A stretch of DNA of 64,000 nucleotides, from the NCBI GenBank assembly GCA_018432935.1, contig JAHDSF010000017.1, forward strand, positions 248,001 to 312,000, given 5' to 3'. Positions 52,638 through 61,067 of this stretch are shown piece after piece; the stretch's first letter is position 1; each line of letters opens with the position of its first letter. The notes under the pieces were generated by a model, which was not told where the DNA came from, ran no database searches, and saw only the letters and a program-made list of their open reading frames with translations. A program made the position numbers and the translations under genes. The DNA is from Rhodospirillales bacterium. GTDB lineage: Bacteria; Pseudomonadota; Alphaproteobacteria; Rhodospirillales; Shumkoniaceae.

Positions 52638-55112
52638 ATGCCGCGCGCGCGTGACGAGCTTTCCGAATACCGAAGGAAGCGGGACTTCGCGCGCACGCCG
52701 GAACCGGCGGCCGGCGGCGGCCGCCGCAAGCTGGTGCCGGGCGGCCGCCAGTACGTGATCCAGAAGCACGCCGCGCGGCGGCTGCATTTCGATTTCCGGC
52801 TCGAGCTCGACGGGGTGCTGAAGAGCTGGGCGGTCACCCGCGGGCCCAGCCTCGACCCCGGCGACAAGCGTCTCGCCGTCCGCACCGAGGACCATCCCCT
52901 CGACTACGGCGACTTCGAGGGCACCATCCCCGAGGGCGAGTACGGCGGCGGCGCCGTGATGGTGTGGGACCGCGGCCAGTGGGAGCCGCTCGGCGATCCC
53001 CGCAAGGACCTCGATGAGGGCAAGCTCAAGTTCCGCCTCAAGGGGGCGCGACTGCAGGGCGCATGGGCCCTGATCCGGATGCGCACCCGGGAGAAGAAGG
53101 AGAACTGGCTGCTGATCAAGGAGCGCGACGAGTTCGTCGACCCCGACGCCGACCTGCCGCGCCGCTGGGAGACCAGCGTCAAGACCGGCCGCGACATGGG
53201 CGAAATCGCCTCCGGGGTCGACCGCAGCGTCGACCAGGAGCCCTCGGGCAAGTACCCCCTGCTCGCCTTCGTGCCGCCGCTGCTTGCCACCCCCGCAGAA
53301 GTCGTCCCCGAAGGCGAGGGCTGGCTGCACGAGATCAAGTACGACGGCTACCGGGCCATTGTCGCCCTGGCCGGCGGCGCGGTGCGCTTCTACACCCGCA
53401 GCGGCCTTGACTGGACCGACCGCTTCCGCGCCCTCGCCCCCGAGTTCCGCACCATCCCGGTCGACGAGGCGATCGTCGACGGCGAGGTGGTGGTGCTCGA
53501 CGCCGCCGGCCGCTCCAGCTTCGGGGCGCTGCAGGACGCGCTGGCGGAAGGCGGCGAGCTGCGCTTCTTCGCCTTCGACCTGCTGCGCCTCGATGGCAAG
53601 GATTTGCGGAAGCTGCCGCTTGTCCAGCGCAAGGAGACGCTCGCCGAGGTGCTCGGCCGTACCCCGCGCGACCTCGTCCGCTTCTGCGACCATGTCGCCG
53701 GCGGCGGCACCGACTTCTACGCCGCCGCCTGCCGTCACGGCCTTGAAGGCGTCATCTCGAAACGGGCCGACAGCCGCTACCGATCGGGCCGCACCGGCAG
53801 CTGGCTGAAGGTCAAGTGCACCCGGCGCGAGGAGGTGGTGATCGCCGGCTACCGCAAATCGACTGCCGCCGGCCGCCCTTTTGCCTCACTTGTCGCCGGC
53901 ACCTTCGAGGACGGCACGCTGGTCTACCGCGGCCGCATCGGCACCGGCTTCGACGCCCGCATCCTGGCCGACCTCGCGGCACGTTTCCGACCGCTGGTGC
54001 GCAAGAAGACGCCGTTCCAGACGATCCCGAAGGAGGCCACCCGCGACGTCGTATGGCTGGAGCCCCACCTGGTGGCCGAGGTCAACTACACCGAGCGGAC
54101 CTCCGACGGGGTGATGCGGCATCCCGTGTACCTGGGCCTGCGCGAGGACAAGCCGGCCCGCGAAGTTCAGGCGGAGCGGCCGAACCCGGCTTCCTCCGGG
54201 CGGGATGCGAAGAAGGACCCGCTTGCCATCCTCACCCACCCCGAGAAGGTCCTCTACCCCAAGCAGGGCCTGACCAAGCGGGCGCTGGCCGAGTACCTGC
54301 TGGGGGTGCAGGATCTGATGATGCCCCACCTCGAGGGCCGCCTGCTGACTCTTGTCCGCTGCCCCCAGGGACGGACCAGCAAATGCTTCTACCAGCGCCA
54401 CTGGATGCAGGGCATGCCGGCCTCGTTCGTGGCGGTGCCGCTGCCCGACGAGGAGGACAAGGCCGACTTCGTCCGCATCGACGAGCGCGCGCCGCTGGTG
54501 GGCGTCATCCAGTTCGGCGTTCTCGAGCTGCACCTCTGGGGCTCCCGGTTCGAGACCCTCGACCGCCCGGACCGGCTCGTCTTCGATCTCGATCCCGACG
54601 ATAGCGTGCCTTACGCCCAAGTCGTCGACGCCGCGCGCGAGATGAAGGACATCCTCGCCTCCGCCGGGATCGAGAGCTTCCCCATGGTCACCGGCGGCAA
54701 GGGCATCCACGTGGTGGCGCCGGTCCTGCCCAAGCGCCCGTGGAAGGAGGTCAACACCTTCTGCCGCGGCCTTGCCTACGCGATGAGCGCCGCCGCCCCC
54801 GAACGCTACCTGGCCAAGGCCTCGAAGTCGGAGCGCAAAGGCAGGATCTTCGTCGATTGGATGCGCAACCAGCGCACCGCCACGGCGATCGCGCCGTTCA
54901 GCACGCGGGCCCGCGACGAGGCGCCGGTCGCCACCCCGGTGACGTGGCGCGAGCTGCCGCGGCTGGACACCGCCGCGGCCTTCACCGTGAAGACCCTGCC
55001 CAGGCGCCTGCAGCGCCTGCGATCCGACCCATGGGAGGGCTACTTCGAGCTCGCCCAGGAGATCCCCCAGGGTGCCCTCGACCTGTTCCGCGACAAGAGT
55101 GGATCCGACTGA
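52638..55112 (+). CDS. ligD: Multifunctional DNA ligase D (phosphoesterase-ligase-polymerase)
   Basis: 824 residues in the order seen in Pseudomonas LigD. A 3'-phosphoesterase domain covers ~20-180 (HAARRLHFDFRLELDG; EDHPLDYGDFEGTIPEGEYG). The ATP-dependent ligase covers ~215-520, with adenylated Lys234 in EIKYDGYRA and motif V-like WLKVKC. A primase-like polymerase covers ~530-815 (HPEKVLYPKQGLTKR; LVFDLDPDD with the metal Asp pair). It trims, fills and seals broken ends bound by Ku. An ATG at 52605 would add 11 residues from the repeat region, so 52638 is preferred. Confidence 0.96.
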   Translation: MPRARDELSEYRRKRDFARTPEPAAGGGRRKLVPGGRQYVIQKHAARRLHFDFRLELDGVLKSWAVTRGPSLDPGDKRLAVRTEDHPLDYGDFEGTIPEGEYGGGAVMVWDRGQWEPLGDPRKDLDEGKLKFRLKGARLQGAWALIRMRTREKKENWLLIKERDEFVDPDADLPRRWETSVKTGRDMGEIASGVDRSVDQEPSGKYPLLAFVPPLLATPAEVVPEGEGWLHEIKYDGYRAIVALAGGAVRFYTRSGLDWTDRFRALAPEFRTIPVDEAIVDGEVVVLDAAGRSSFGALQDALAEGGELRFFAFDLLRLDGKDLRKLPLVQRKETLAEVLGRTPRDLVRFCDHVAGGGTDFYAAACRHGLEGVISKRADSRYRSGRTGSWLKVKCTRREEVVIAGYRKSTAAGRPFASLVAGTFEDGTLVYRGRIGTGFDARILADLAARFRPLVRKKTPFQTIPKEATRDVVWLEPHLVAEVNYTERTSDGVMRHPVYLGLREDKPAREVQAERPNPASSGRDAKKDPLAILTHPEKVLYPKQGLTKRALAEYLLGVQDLMMPHLEGRLLTLVRCPQGRTSKCFYQRHWMQGMPASFVAVPLPDEEDKADFVRIDERAPLVGVIQFGVLELHLWGSRFETLDRPDRLVFDLDPDDSVPYAQVVDAAREMKDILASAGIESFPMVTGGKGIHVVAPVLPKRPWKEVNTFCRGLAYAMSAAAPERYLAKASKSERKGRIFVDWMRNQRTATAIAPFSTRARDEAPVATPVTWRELPRLDTAAAFTVKTLPRRLQRLRSDPWEGYFELAQEIPQGALDLFRDKSGSD

Positions 55113-55254
55113 GCAGCACTCCGGCCCGGCACAGGGATTTCCGGCCTCCCCAAGCGGGCTCGGCGGCAGTTTAGAACGGTTGAAAAAACGATTTGATTCT
55201 GACGCGCCAATCCGCGACAGTTCCCCGTCGCGTTTCGTGGACGAGGATCGGTTG

Positions 55255-55944
55255 GTGCTTAGACTGAGTGTGCTTTGCGTTGCCGCCGCGGCAATCGTGG
55301 CGAGCGCTTCCGTCCAGGCGGGGGACTTCGAGCTTCTCGAGATCGACGGCCGGAACGTCAAGTGGGGTCCTCCCGAGTTCGCCAGCGGGGCCGATGTCTC
55401 CTTTTCCTACGTCAGATCGATCATGCAGTTCCCCTCGGCTCGGAACTGCAGGACCATGACGCCGGCCAAGGTCATGGCGATGGGCAGCGGCATGCCGTTC
55501 GAGGCGTTCGACGCGGCCGTCAAAGGCGCCTTTGCCCAGTGGTCCCGGGCTGCCGACATTGTCTTCCGCTACGTCGACGACCCTGCCGAGGCGGACATCC
55601 TGCTCGGCACCCAGGCCACTGGCCACGGCATCGCCTTCACCAACGTCGTCCCCTCCGATACCGTCTCGCATGGCGAGGAACCCGCTGTGGCCACCCTCGA
55701 GCAAGCGACCATCTGCTTCAACCCCTCGCTGGCCTGGAACGCCGGCCAGTGGCACGAGGGGCTGGGGCGCGACTTCCGCACCGTTGCGGGCCACGAGATA
55801 GGCCATGCCATCGGGCTCGACCATCCCGGCCCCCGCGGCGCTATGATGGCCTTCAAGGAGGAGTTTGCCAGCCGCGTGCTGCAGCCGAGCGACATCGAGG
55901 CCGTGCAGACGCTCTACGGCCGGCCCGACAGGTCGGCCAAGTGA
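55255..55944 (+). CDS. Secreted matrixin-like (M10A) zinc metalloprotease
   Basis: 229 residues from a GTG at 55255 with GAGG eight bases upstream. The first ~22 residues are a signal peptide (LRLSVLCVAAAAIVASASVQA-G). The zinc site HEIGHAIGLDH is at 180-190 (His180, His184, His190; catalytic Glu181), followed by GPRGAMMA as the Met-turn. Before it stands an AFAQWS motif typical of matrixin catalytic domains. There is no obvious pro-domain Cys switch or haemopexin repeat. Two Cys (NCRTM, TICFN) could pair. The target is unknown; a role outside the cell or in the periplasm is expected. Confidence 0.8.
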   Translation: MLRLSVLCVAAAAIVASASVQAGDFELLEIDGRNVKWGPPEFASGADVSFSYVRSIMQFPSARNCRTMTPAKVMAMGSGMPFEAFDAAVKGAFAQWSRAADIVFRYVDDPAEADILLGTQATGHGIAFTNVVPSDTVSHGEEPAVATLEQATICFNPSLAWNAGQWHEGLGRDFRTVAGHEIGHAIGLDHPGPRGAMMAFKEEFASRVLQPSDIEAVQTLYGRPDRSAK

Positions 55945-55960
55945 ACGCCCGAGCAGCTTG

Positions 55961-56422
55961 TCATTGCTGGGAAGCCGAAGACGACTTCGGCATCCACTCG
56001 ATGATGGCGCCGCCGGGCTCGCGGCTGCAGAGTTCGGCAAGCCGGCCGGCTGAGACCCTCGCCGGCGTGACTCCGTTGACGCTGATCGTCCCCATCCGCA
56101 CCAGTTCCCATCCGGCCTCGACGCAGACCGCCTGCGGCACGCCTCGGGCGATGACGATCTTTCGTCCGCCGCTCGTCTCGACCTCGACGGTGCCTCCGAA
56201 CGAGTAGCGTTCCGCATCGTGCCCCGCCAGGGCGCGCTGCAACTCTGCGATGAACACCTTGTGATCGTCGGAGCGAGGCGTGCGTTCGTGCTGCAACCAC
56301 AAGGCGCCGAAGACGCAGACCACCACGGCAAAAGCGATCAGCCAGGGAGCGAGGCGGCTTTTACGGGGCGGAGCCCTGCGTCTCCGCGGCGGCTGCAGGC
56401 CGTGCGTCGCCCCCTTCGGCAT
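55961..56422 (-). CDS. Hypothetical membrane-anchored protein
   Basis: 153 residues, no recognised family. The N-terminal ~24 residues are very Arg/Pro-rich (PPRRRRAPPRKSR). They are followed by one membrane helix (about 25-43) and a ~105-residue domain that should lie in the periplasm by the positive-inside rule. Features there include GRKIVIARGVPQAVCVEAGWE and a C-terminal GAIIEWMPKS. Its start lies one base after the acyl-CoA dehydrogenase stop, so it is probably the last gene of that operon. It converges with the matrixin gene 16 bases away. Confidence 0.65.
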   Translation of the reverse strand: MPKGATHGLQPPRRRRAPPRKSRLAPWLIAFAVVVCVFGALWLQHERTPRSDDHKVFIAELQRALAGHDAERYSFGGTVEVETSGGRKIVIARGVPQAVCVEAGWELVRMGTISVNGVTPARVSAGRLAELCSREPGGAIIEWMPKSSSASQQ

Positions 56423-56423
56423 G

Positions 56424-57557
56424 TCACCCCTTCAGCAGGTTGCGCGCGATGATCATCCGTTGGATCTGGTTGGTCCCTTCGTAAATCTGCGTGATTTTCG
56501 CGTCTCGGTAAAGCCGCTCGACCTCGAAACCCCGGATGTAGCCGCTGCCGCCGAAGATCTGCACCGCGTTGGCGGTGTGCTGGACCGCGGCGTCCGAGGC
56601 GAACAGCTTGGCCATCGAGGAGTCCGTGGTCGCCTTCTCGCCGCGATCGATCTTGGTCGCCGCGTTGTGCACCAGCAGGCGGGCCGCCGTGATGTCCTTG
56701 GCCATATCGGCCAGCATCCACTGCACGCCTTGGAAGTCGCCGATCAGCTGGCCGAACTGCTTGCGGACCTTGGCATATTCGGTCGCCGCCTCGAGTCCTG
56801 CCTGCATGATGCCGACCGCCAGCGCGGCAATGCCGGTGCGCCCCTTCTCCAGCACGCTCATCATCATGTGGAAGCCGCGGCCCTCCTCGCCGAGCATGGC
56901 TTCGGCCGGCAGCTTGACGTTGTCGAAGTGCAGGGCCGCGATCTGCGAGGCCCGCTGGCCCATCTTGTGCTCCTTGGGGCCGACGGTGAAGCCGGGCAGG
57001 TCGCGGTCGACGATGAAGATGCTCATGCCGCGGTGCCCCGCCGCCTTGTCGGTGCGCGTCAGCACGCAGGCAAAGTCGCAGACCGGCGCGTTGTGGATCC
57101 AGATCTTCTCGCCGTTGAGAACCCAGCCCGAGCCGTCGCGGACGGCGGTGGTGCGCAGGCCTGCAAGGTCGCTGCCCGCCTCCGGCTCGGTCAGCGCATA
57201 GGCCGGGCGCCGCTTCGCTTGCAGGATCGGGCGCAGGTACCGCTGCCGCTGGGCGTCGGTGCCGTGCTTGGTCAGCAGGGTCCCGATCAGCTCCATCAAT
57301 CCGCACTGGTCGGCAACCGACGCATAGCCTCGCGACAGCTCTTCCATCACCAGGGCGTAGGACAGCGTGTCGGCCCCGGCGCCGCCGTACTCCTCGGGCA
57401 CCGAGATGCCGAACAACCCCAGCTCGGCCATCTTGTCGTAAAGCTCGGCCGGGAATCGCTCGGTCTCGTCCAGCTCCTTGGCGATCGGGCGGATCTCGTT
57501 GTCGGCGAAGTGCCGGGTCATGTCGCGAATCGCTTCGTGCTGCTCGCTCAGGTACAT
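56424..57557 (-). CDS. Acyl-CoA dehydrogenase
   Basis: 377 residues, typical of FAD-dependent acyl-CoA dehydrogenases that introduce an alpha-beta double bond. Blocks: FGISVPEEYGGAGAD, YALTEPEAGSDLAG, LNGEKIWIHNA, and the catalytic Glu360 in QIYEGTNQIQR. The ATG at 57557 follows GGAG at nine bases. It is third in a minus-strand CaiB-MaoC-dehydrogenase unit. With a CoA-transferase and a hydratase, this could be a small acid-degradation pathway. The acyl substrate cannot be told. Confidence 0.92.
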   Translation of the reverse strand: MYLSEQHEAIRDMTRHFADNEIRPIAKELDETERFPAELYDKMAELGLFGISVPEEYGGAGADTLSYALVMEELSRGYASVADQCGLMELIGTLLTKHGTDAQRQRYLRPILQAKRRPAYALTEPEAGSDLAGLRTTAVRDGSGWVLNGEKIWIHNAPVCDFACVLTRTDKAAGHRGMSIFIVDRDLPGFTVGPKEHKMGQRASQIAALHFDNVKLPAEAMLGEEGRGFHMMMSVLEKGRTGIAALAVGIMQAGLEAATEYAKVRKQFGQLIGDFQGVQWMLADMAKDITAARLLVHNAATKIDRGEKATTDSSMAKLFASDAAVQHTANAVQIFGGSGYIRGFEVERLYRDAKITQIYEGTNQIQRMIIARNLLKG

Positions 57558-57583
57558 GATGAGATTCTCCTTCGGGTGCGGTC

Positions 57584-58015
57584 TCAGCCGACCCATTTCA
57601 TGATGTGCTTGGCGACCAGGACTTCCCTGCCGTCCTGGTTGACGACCCGGCAATCGCCGATCGAGCGCTTCCGTTCCTCGTCAAGGGACTCCATCGTGTA
57701 GATCGCGCGCAGGGTGTCCCCGACGAAAGCGGGGACGAGGCAGCGCACCCGGTCGTAACCGAGCGTGACGGGCTTCAGCGGACAGCCGCGTTCGACGATG
57801 CGCCGCGACATCTCGGACTCCGGCCCCGACAGCAGGTCCAAGGTTAGCAGGCCGTAGACGATGCGACGGCCGAATGGGGTCGTCTTGGCATACTCCTCGT
57901 CGACATGGACCGGGTCGAAGTCGCCGCTGATGGCCGCGAAAGCCAGCATGTCGGCTTCGGTGACGGTCTTGGCCAGCGTGGTCCGCTCGCCGATGGTGAC
58001 GAAGTCCTGCATCAT
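57584..58015 (-). CDS. MaoC-like (R)-specific enoyl-CoA hydratase
   Basis: 143 residues with the hot-dog fold hydratase motif. The catalytic Asp and His are in SGDFDPVHVDEEYA, and the GRRIVYGLLTLDL helix follows. These enzymes hydrate enoyl-CoA or act on methyl-branched dicarboxyl-CoA esters. Two ATGs (58015 and 58012) are possible; the first overlaps the CaiB stop. It lies 26 bases before the acyl-CoA dehydrogenase start. Confidence 0.9.
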   Translation of the reverse strand: MMQDFVTIGERTTLAKTVTEADMLAFAAISGDFDPVHVDEEYAKTTPFGRRIVYGLLTLDLLSGPESEMSRRIVERGCPLKPVTLGYDRVRCLVPAFVGDTLRAIYTMESLDEERKRSIGDCRVVNQDGREVLVAKHIMKWVG

Positions 58016-59214
58016 CTCGCGTTGTCCTCCGGCTCATGCACGGCGCCGCCCTCGATCAGGCACGAGATCTCGTCCGCCGCATATCCCAGCTCGGCCAGTA
58101 CCGCGCGGGTGTCCTGTCCGGGTTTCAAGGGCATGCGACGGAACGGCAGGACCTCGCCGTCGTACCTGTTGGGGTGGTTGATCAGCACGGCCGGCTGGCC
58201 GGCGACGTCGACCTCGCGCAGCACCTCGGCGTAGGCCGCCTGCGGATCGGTCAGCATGTCGTCGAAGTCCTGGACCCGCTCGTACCAGATGCCGTGGGCG
58301 TCGAATCGCGCCTTGATCTCGGCGAAGGTGAAGTCCTTGACCGCCTCGGCCAGCGCGCGGGCAGCCTCGTCGCGCTTCTCCCACTGCTGACCCCGGTACG
58401 CGGCCAGGGCCGGGCAATCGAGTGCCTGGGCCAGCTTCTCATAGGGATTGAGCGAGATCACCACCTCGGCGTCCTTGAGCCGGTAGGCGCCGTAGGGGGC
58501 CTCGATGTACCAGCACGACAGATGATGGTCGCGGTCCAGCACGCGGCGGTCCTGACGGCCGCTGAAATAATGGGTGAGGCCCTCCTGCATGAAGTCGACG
58601 CAGGCGGTGTATAGAGAGCCCTCGACCCGCGTCCCCTCGCCGGTGGTCAGCTTGCGCACGTAGGCGCCGAGCACGCCCAGGGCCAGCACCGCCGCGCCGT
58701 GCTGGTCGATCCCCGAGTTGCCGATCGGCGTCGGGCGGGCGCCGTGCTCGCCGGTCTGGGCGACCATGCCGGCCCGCGCCTGCACCAGAAGGTCCTGTCC
58801 GGGACCCTTGCTGAGCGGGCCGCCCGCGCCGTAGCCGGTGGCCGAGGCGTAGATGATGTCCGGCTTCACGGCCCGGATCGCCTCGTAGCCGAGGCCCAGC
58901 CGGTCCATCACGCCGGGACGGTAGTTCTCGACCACCGCGTCACAGCTCGTGATGAGGCGCTTGGCAACCGCGATGCCCTCCGGGCTCTTGAGGTCGATCA
59001 CCATGTTGCGGGTATTGCGGTTGGCGGCGAGATAGAGGGTGCCGTAGCCCGCCACCTTGCGACCGCCGGCGCCCGACCAGCGCCGCTCGTGGCTGCCGCC
59101 GGGAGCTTCCACCTTGATGACGTCGGCACCCATATCCGCCAGGTACTGGGTCGTCGCCGGGCCCTGCAGCCAGTGGGTGAAGCTGGCCACGCGCATGCCG
59201 CGAAGGAGTTCCAT
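58012..59214 (-). CDS. CaiB/BaiF-family (class III) CoA-transferase
   Basis: 400 residues. The opening LLRGMRVASFTHWLQGPATTQYLADMGADVIKVE and the block NRNTRNMVIDLKSPEGIAVAKRL are standard for the family. The loop normally holding the catalytic Asp or Glu reads VEGSLYTACVDF, where that position appears to be Thr. A subgroup with this form exists and its mechanism is less clear. It is the first gene of the unit and divergent from TetR, with a palindromic operator between. Confidence 0.9.
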   Translation of the reverse strand: MELLRGMRVASFTHWLQGPATTQYLADMGADVIKVEAPGGSHERRWSGAGGRKVAGYGTLYLAANRNTRNMVIDLKSPEGIAVAKRLITSCDAVVENYRPGVMDRLGLGYEAIRAVKPDIIYASATGYGAGGPLSKGPGQDLLVQARAGMVAQTGEHGARPTPIGNSGIDQHGAAVLALGVLGAYVRKLTTGEGTRVEGSLYTACVDFMQEGLTHYFSGRQDRRVLDRDHHLSCWYIEAPYGAYRLKDAEVVISLNPYEKLAQALDCPALAAYRGQQWEKRDEAARALAEAVKDFTFAEIKARFDAHGIWYERVQDFDDMLTDPQAAYAEVLREVDVAGQPAVLINHPNRYDGEVLPFRRMPLKPGQDTRAVLAELGYAADEISCLIEGGAVHEPEDNAR

Positions 59215-59235
59215 TCAAGCCTCGTTTGACGCCGG

Positions 59236-59257
59236 ACTTACTTACCTGTAAGTTAGT
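59236..59257. promoter_or_regulatory. TetR-type palindromic operator
   Basis: ACTTACTTAC and GTAAGTTAGT face each other across CT (59236-59257): 9 of 10 positions pair. It lies 22 bases before caiB's ATG and 31 before the tetR start, ideal for control of both. The length and centre fit a TetR-family dimer site. Confidence 0.7.
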
Positions 59258-59287
59258 CTATCAGGGGTCCGCCGCCTCCGCAACGCC

Positions 59288-59944
59288 ATGGGAGACGTTC
59301 AGGTGCTGGAACGGGATCGGCTGCCGGAAGCCGCCGACATCGGGATGCGCGAACGGGCCAAGGCCATGGCGGCGCGCCTGCTGGTCGTGCATGGCTTCCG
59401 CGGCTTCAGCTTCGGCATCCTGGCCGAATCCCTGAACACCACCCGGGCCAACCTTCATTACCACTTCGGCAGCAAGATGAGGATGGTCGAGGAGATCATC
59501 GACGAATACGCTGCCGAGACCGCCGCCCGCTTCCGTACCGTCTGGCGGGACCGGCATCTGTCGTTTTGCGACAAGGTGCTGGCGACCTACGCCATCAATC
59601 GCGACCGCTACGAGGAGTTCAACGTCAGCGGCGAAGGCCGGCCGTGGAGCCTGATCGCGCGCATGCGCAACGATTTCGACGTTCTCAGCCCGGCCGCGGT
59701 CGAGCGGCTGCGTGCCTTCACCCGCGAGATGAACGAGGACGTGCGCAAGGGGGTGCGCCTGTGCATGGAACGCGGAGATCTGGTCGCCGGCACTCCTGTC
59801 GACGATGTCGCGCTCCAGATTGCAAGCGTAATCAACAGCGCCGGCCCGATCACTCAGGATGCCGCCTCGATCGAACGGCTGGAGAGGGTGTACCAGGCGT
59901 TCCTGACCACGGTTCTGAAGGCGTACGGCCCCGGCGGGGGTTGA
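59288..59944 (+). CDS. TetR-family transcriptional regulator of the CoA operon
   Basis: 218 residues. An N-terminal helix-turn-helix (FSFGILAESLNTTRANLHYHFGSKMRMVEE) is preceded by a ~20-residue lead. The C-terminal helical domain should bind an effector, likely an acyl-CoA or its acid. It is divergent from caiB with the palindrome at 59236-59257 between. The ATG at 59288 is preceded by only a weak ribosome site (GCAACGCC), consistent with low expression. Confidence 0.9.
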   Translation: MGDVQVLERDRLPEAADIGMRERAKAMAARLLVVHGFRGFSFGILAESLNTTRANLHYHFGSKMRMVEEIIDEYAAETAARFRTVWRDRHLSFCDKVLATYAINRDRYEEFNVSGEGRPWSLIARMRNDFDVLSPAAVERLRAFTREMNEDVRKGVRLCMERGDLVAGTPVDDVALQIASVINSAGPITQDAASIERLERVYQAFLTTVLKAYGPGGG

Positions 59945-59998
59945 GACCTGCGGTTCGGCAGGGCTATCCTTCAATGCCAGATGAAGCGGGAGGGAGCG

Positions 59999-60964
59999 AT
60001 GCACAAAGCAAAGGTGGCGGTGATCGGCCTGGGCGTGATGGGCCGGCGGATGATCACCAACATGTCGAACGACGGCCGCTTCGACTTCGTTGCAGCCTGG
60101 GATCTCTCCGACGCCGCACGGGCCCGGGTGGCCAAGGAGTTTCCGCACGTGCCCCTGGTTGGCAGCGCGGCCGAGGTCACGGGGCATGAGAACGCCGATC
60201 TGGTCTATATCGCCAGCCCGCCGGTCTCGCACCGCGAGTACGCGCTGGCCGCAGCCGCGGCCGGCAAGGCGATCTACTGCGAGAAACCCCTGGGCACCAG
60301 CATTGCCGACAGCCGGGCCCTGGTCGCCGGGCTCGAGAAGGCGAAGGCACGTCACTCGGTGAACTTCCTGCAGGCGACGTCGCACGCCGTCGCATTGACC
60401 GAGGAGCGGCTCAAGGCCGGCGCCTTCGGCGAGGTCGCGGGCGGCGACATCATCGTCCACTTCACCCGCTGGCCGCGCGACTGGCAGGCCGAGGCCCAGT
60501 GGCTCGCCTACCGCCAGGAGGGCGGCTACACCCGCGAGGTGCTGTCCCACTTCATCTATCTTGCCAAGCGCCTGCTGGGGGAACCGAAGCTGGTCGCCTC
60601 GCAGCCCCGCTTCCCCGCCGACCCCGCCCTTTGCGAGCGGCACATCGTGGCCGCGCTCGACTGCGGCAGCGTGCCGGTGCAGGTGCTCGGCTCCTCGGGC
60701 GGCGCCGGGCCGGACCGCATCGAGTTCACGATCTGGGGCAGCAAGCTGTCTCACAAGCTGCACGACTGGTTCTGGCTGCAGAGCTCGGACGGCGGCGAGT
60801 GGAAGAAGGAATTCCCCGAGATCGAGGACCTCAGGGCCGCCAACTTCACCAGGCTGCTGGACGACGTGCTGGCGATGACCCGCGGCGAGCCTCACCGCCT
60901 GCCCTCGGCCGCCGACGCGCTGCAGGTCCAGGAAATCGTCGAGGCGATGCTGGCTCGCGCCTGA
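59999..60964 (+). CDS. Gfo/Idh/MocA-family oxidoreductase (1)
   Basis: 321 residues. The Rossmann start [18 protein letters not shown] and the family block YCEKPLGTS (EKP) mark an NAD(P)-dependent sugar or cyclitol dehydrogenase. The C-terminal domain includes the substrate-side stretch [20 protein letters not shown]. The ATG at 59999 follows GGGAGGG; an ATG six codons earlier has no such site. It follows tetR by 54 bases, so the two might be co-transcribed. The substrate is unknown. Confidence 0.88.
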   Translation: MHKAKVAVIGLGVMGRRMITNMSNDGRFDFVAAWDLSDAARARVAKEFPHVPLVGSAAEVTGHENADLVYIASPPVSHREYALAAAAAGKAIYCEKPLGTSIADSRALVAGLEKAKARHSVNFLQATSHAVALTEERLKAGAFGEVAGGDIIVHFTRWPRDWQAEAQWLAYRQEGGYTREVLSHFIYLAKRLLGEPKLVASQPRFPADPALCERHIVAALDCGSVPVQVLGSSGGAGPDRIEFTIWGSKLSHKLHDWFWLQSSDGGEWKKEFPEIEDLRAANFTRLLDDVLAMTRGEPHRLPSAADALQVQEIVEAMLARA

Positions 60965-61019
60965 CCCTCTCCGCCTTTCAAGGGATGAGGGAGGGTCCCG
61001 TCGCGAAGCGATGGGAGGG

Positions 61020-61052
61020 CGAGGTGGGTCGCCTCTGGAGTCCCCCACCTCG
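61020..61052. terminator. Hairpin between convergent Gfo/Idh genes
   Basis: CGAGGTGGG (61020-61028) pairs perfectly with CCCACCTCG (61044-61052). A second small palindrome, GTCGCGAAGCGAT, lies upstream near 61000-61013. It sits in the 103-base gap between two convergent stops and could terminate both. There is no T-run. Similar repeat-type palindromes are common in GC-rich genomes. Confidence 0.45.
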
Positions 61053-61067
61053 CATCGAGCGGAAAGG

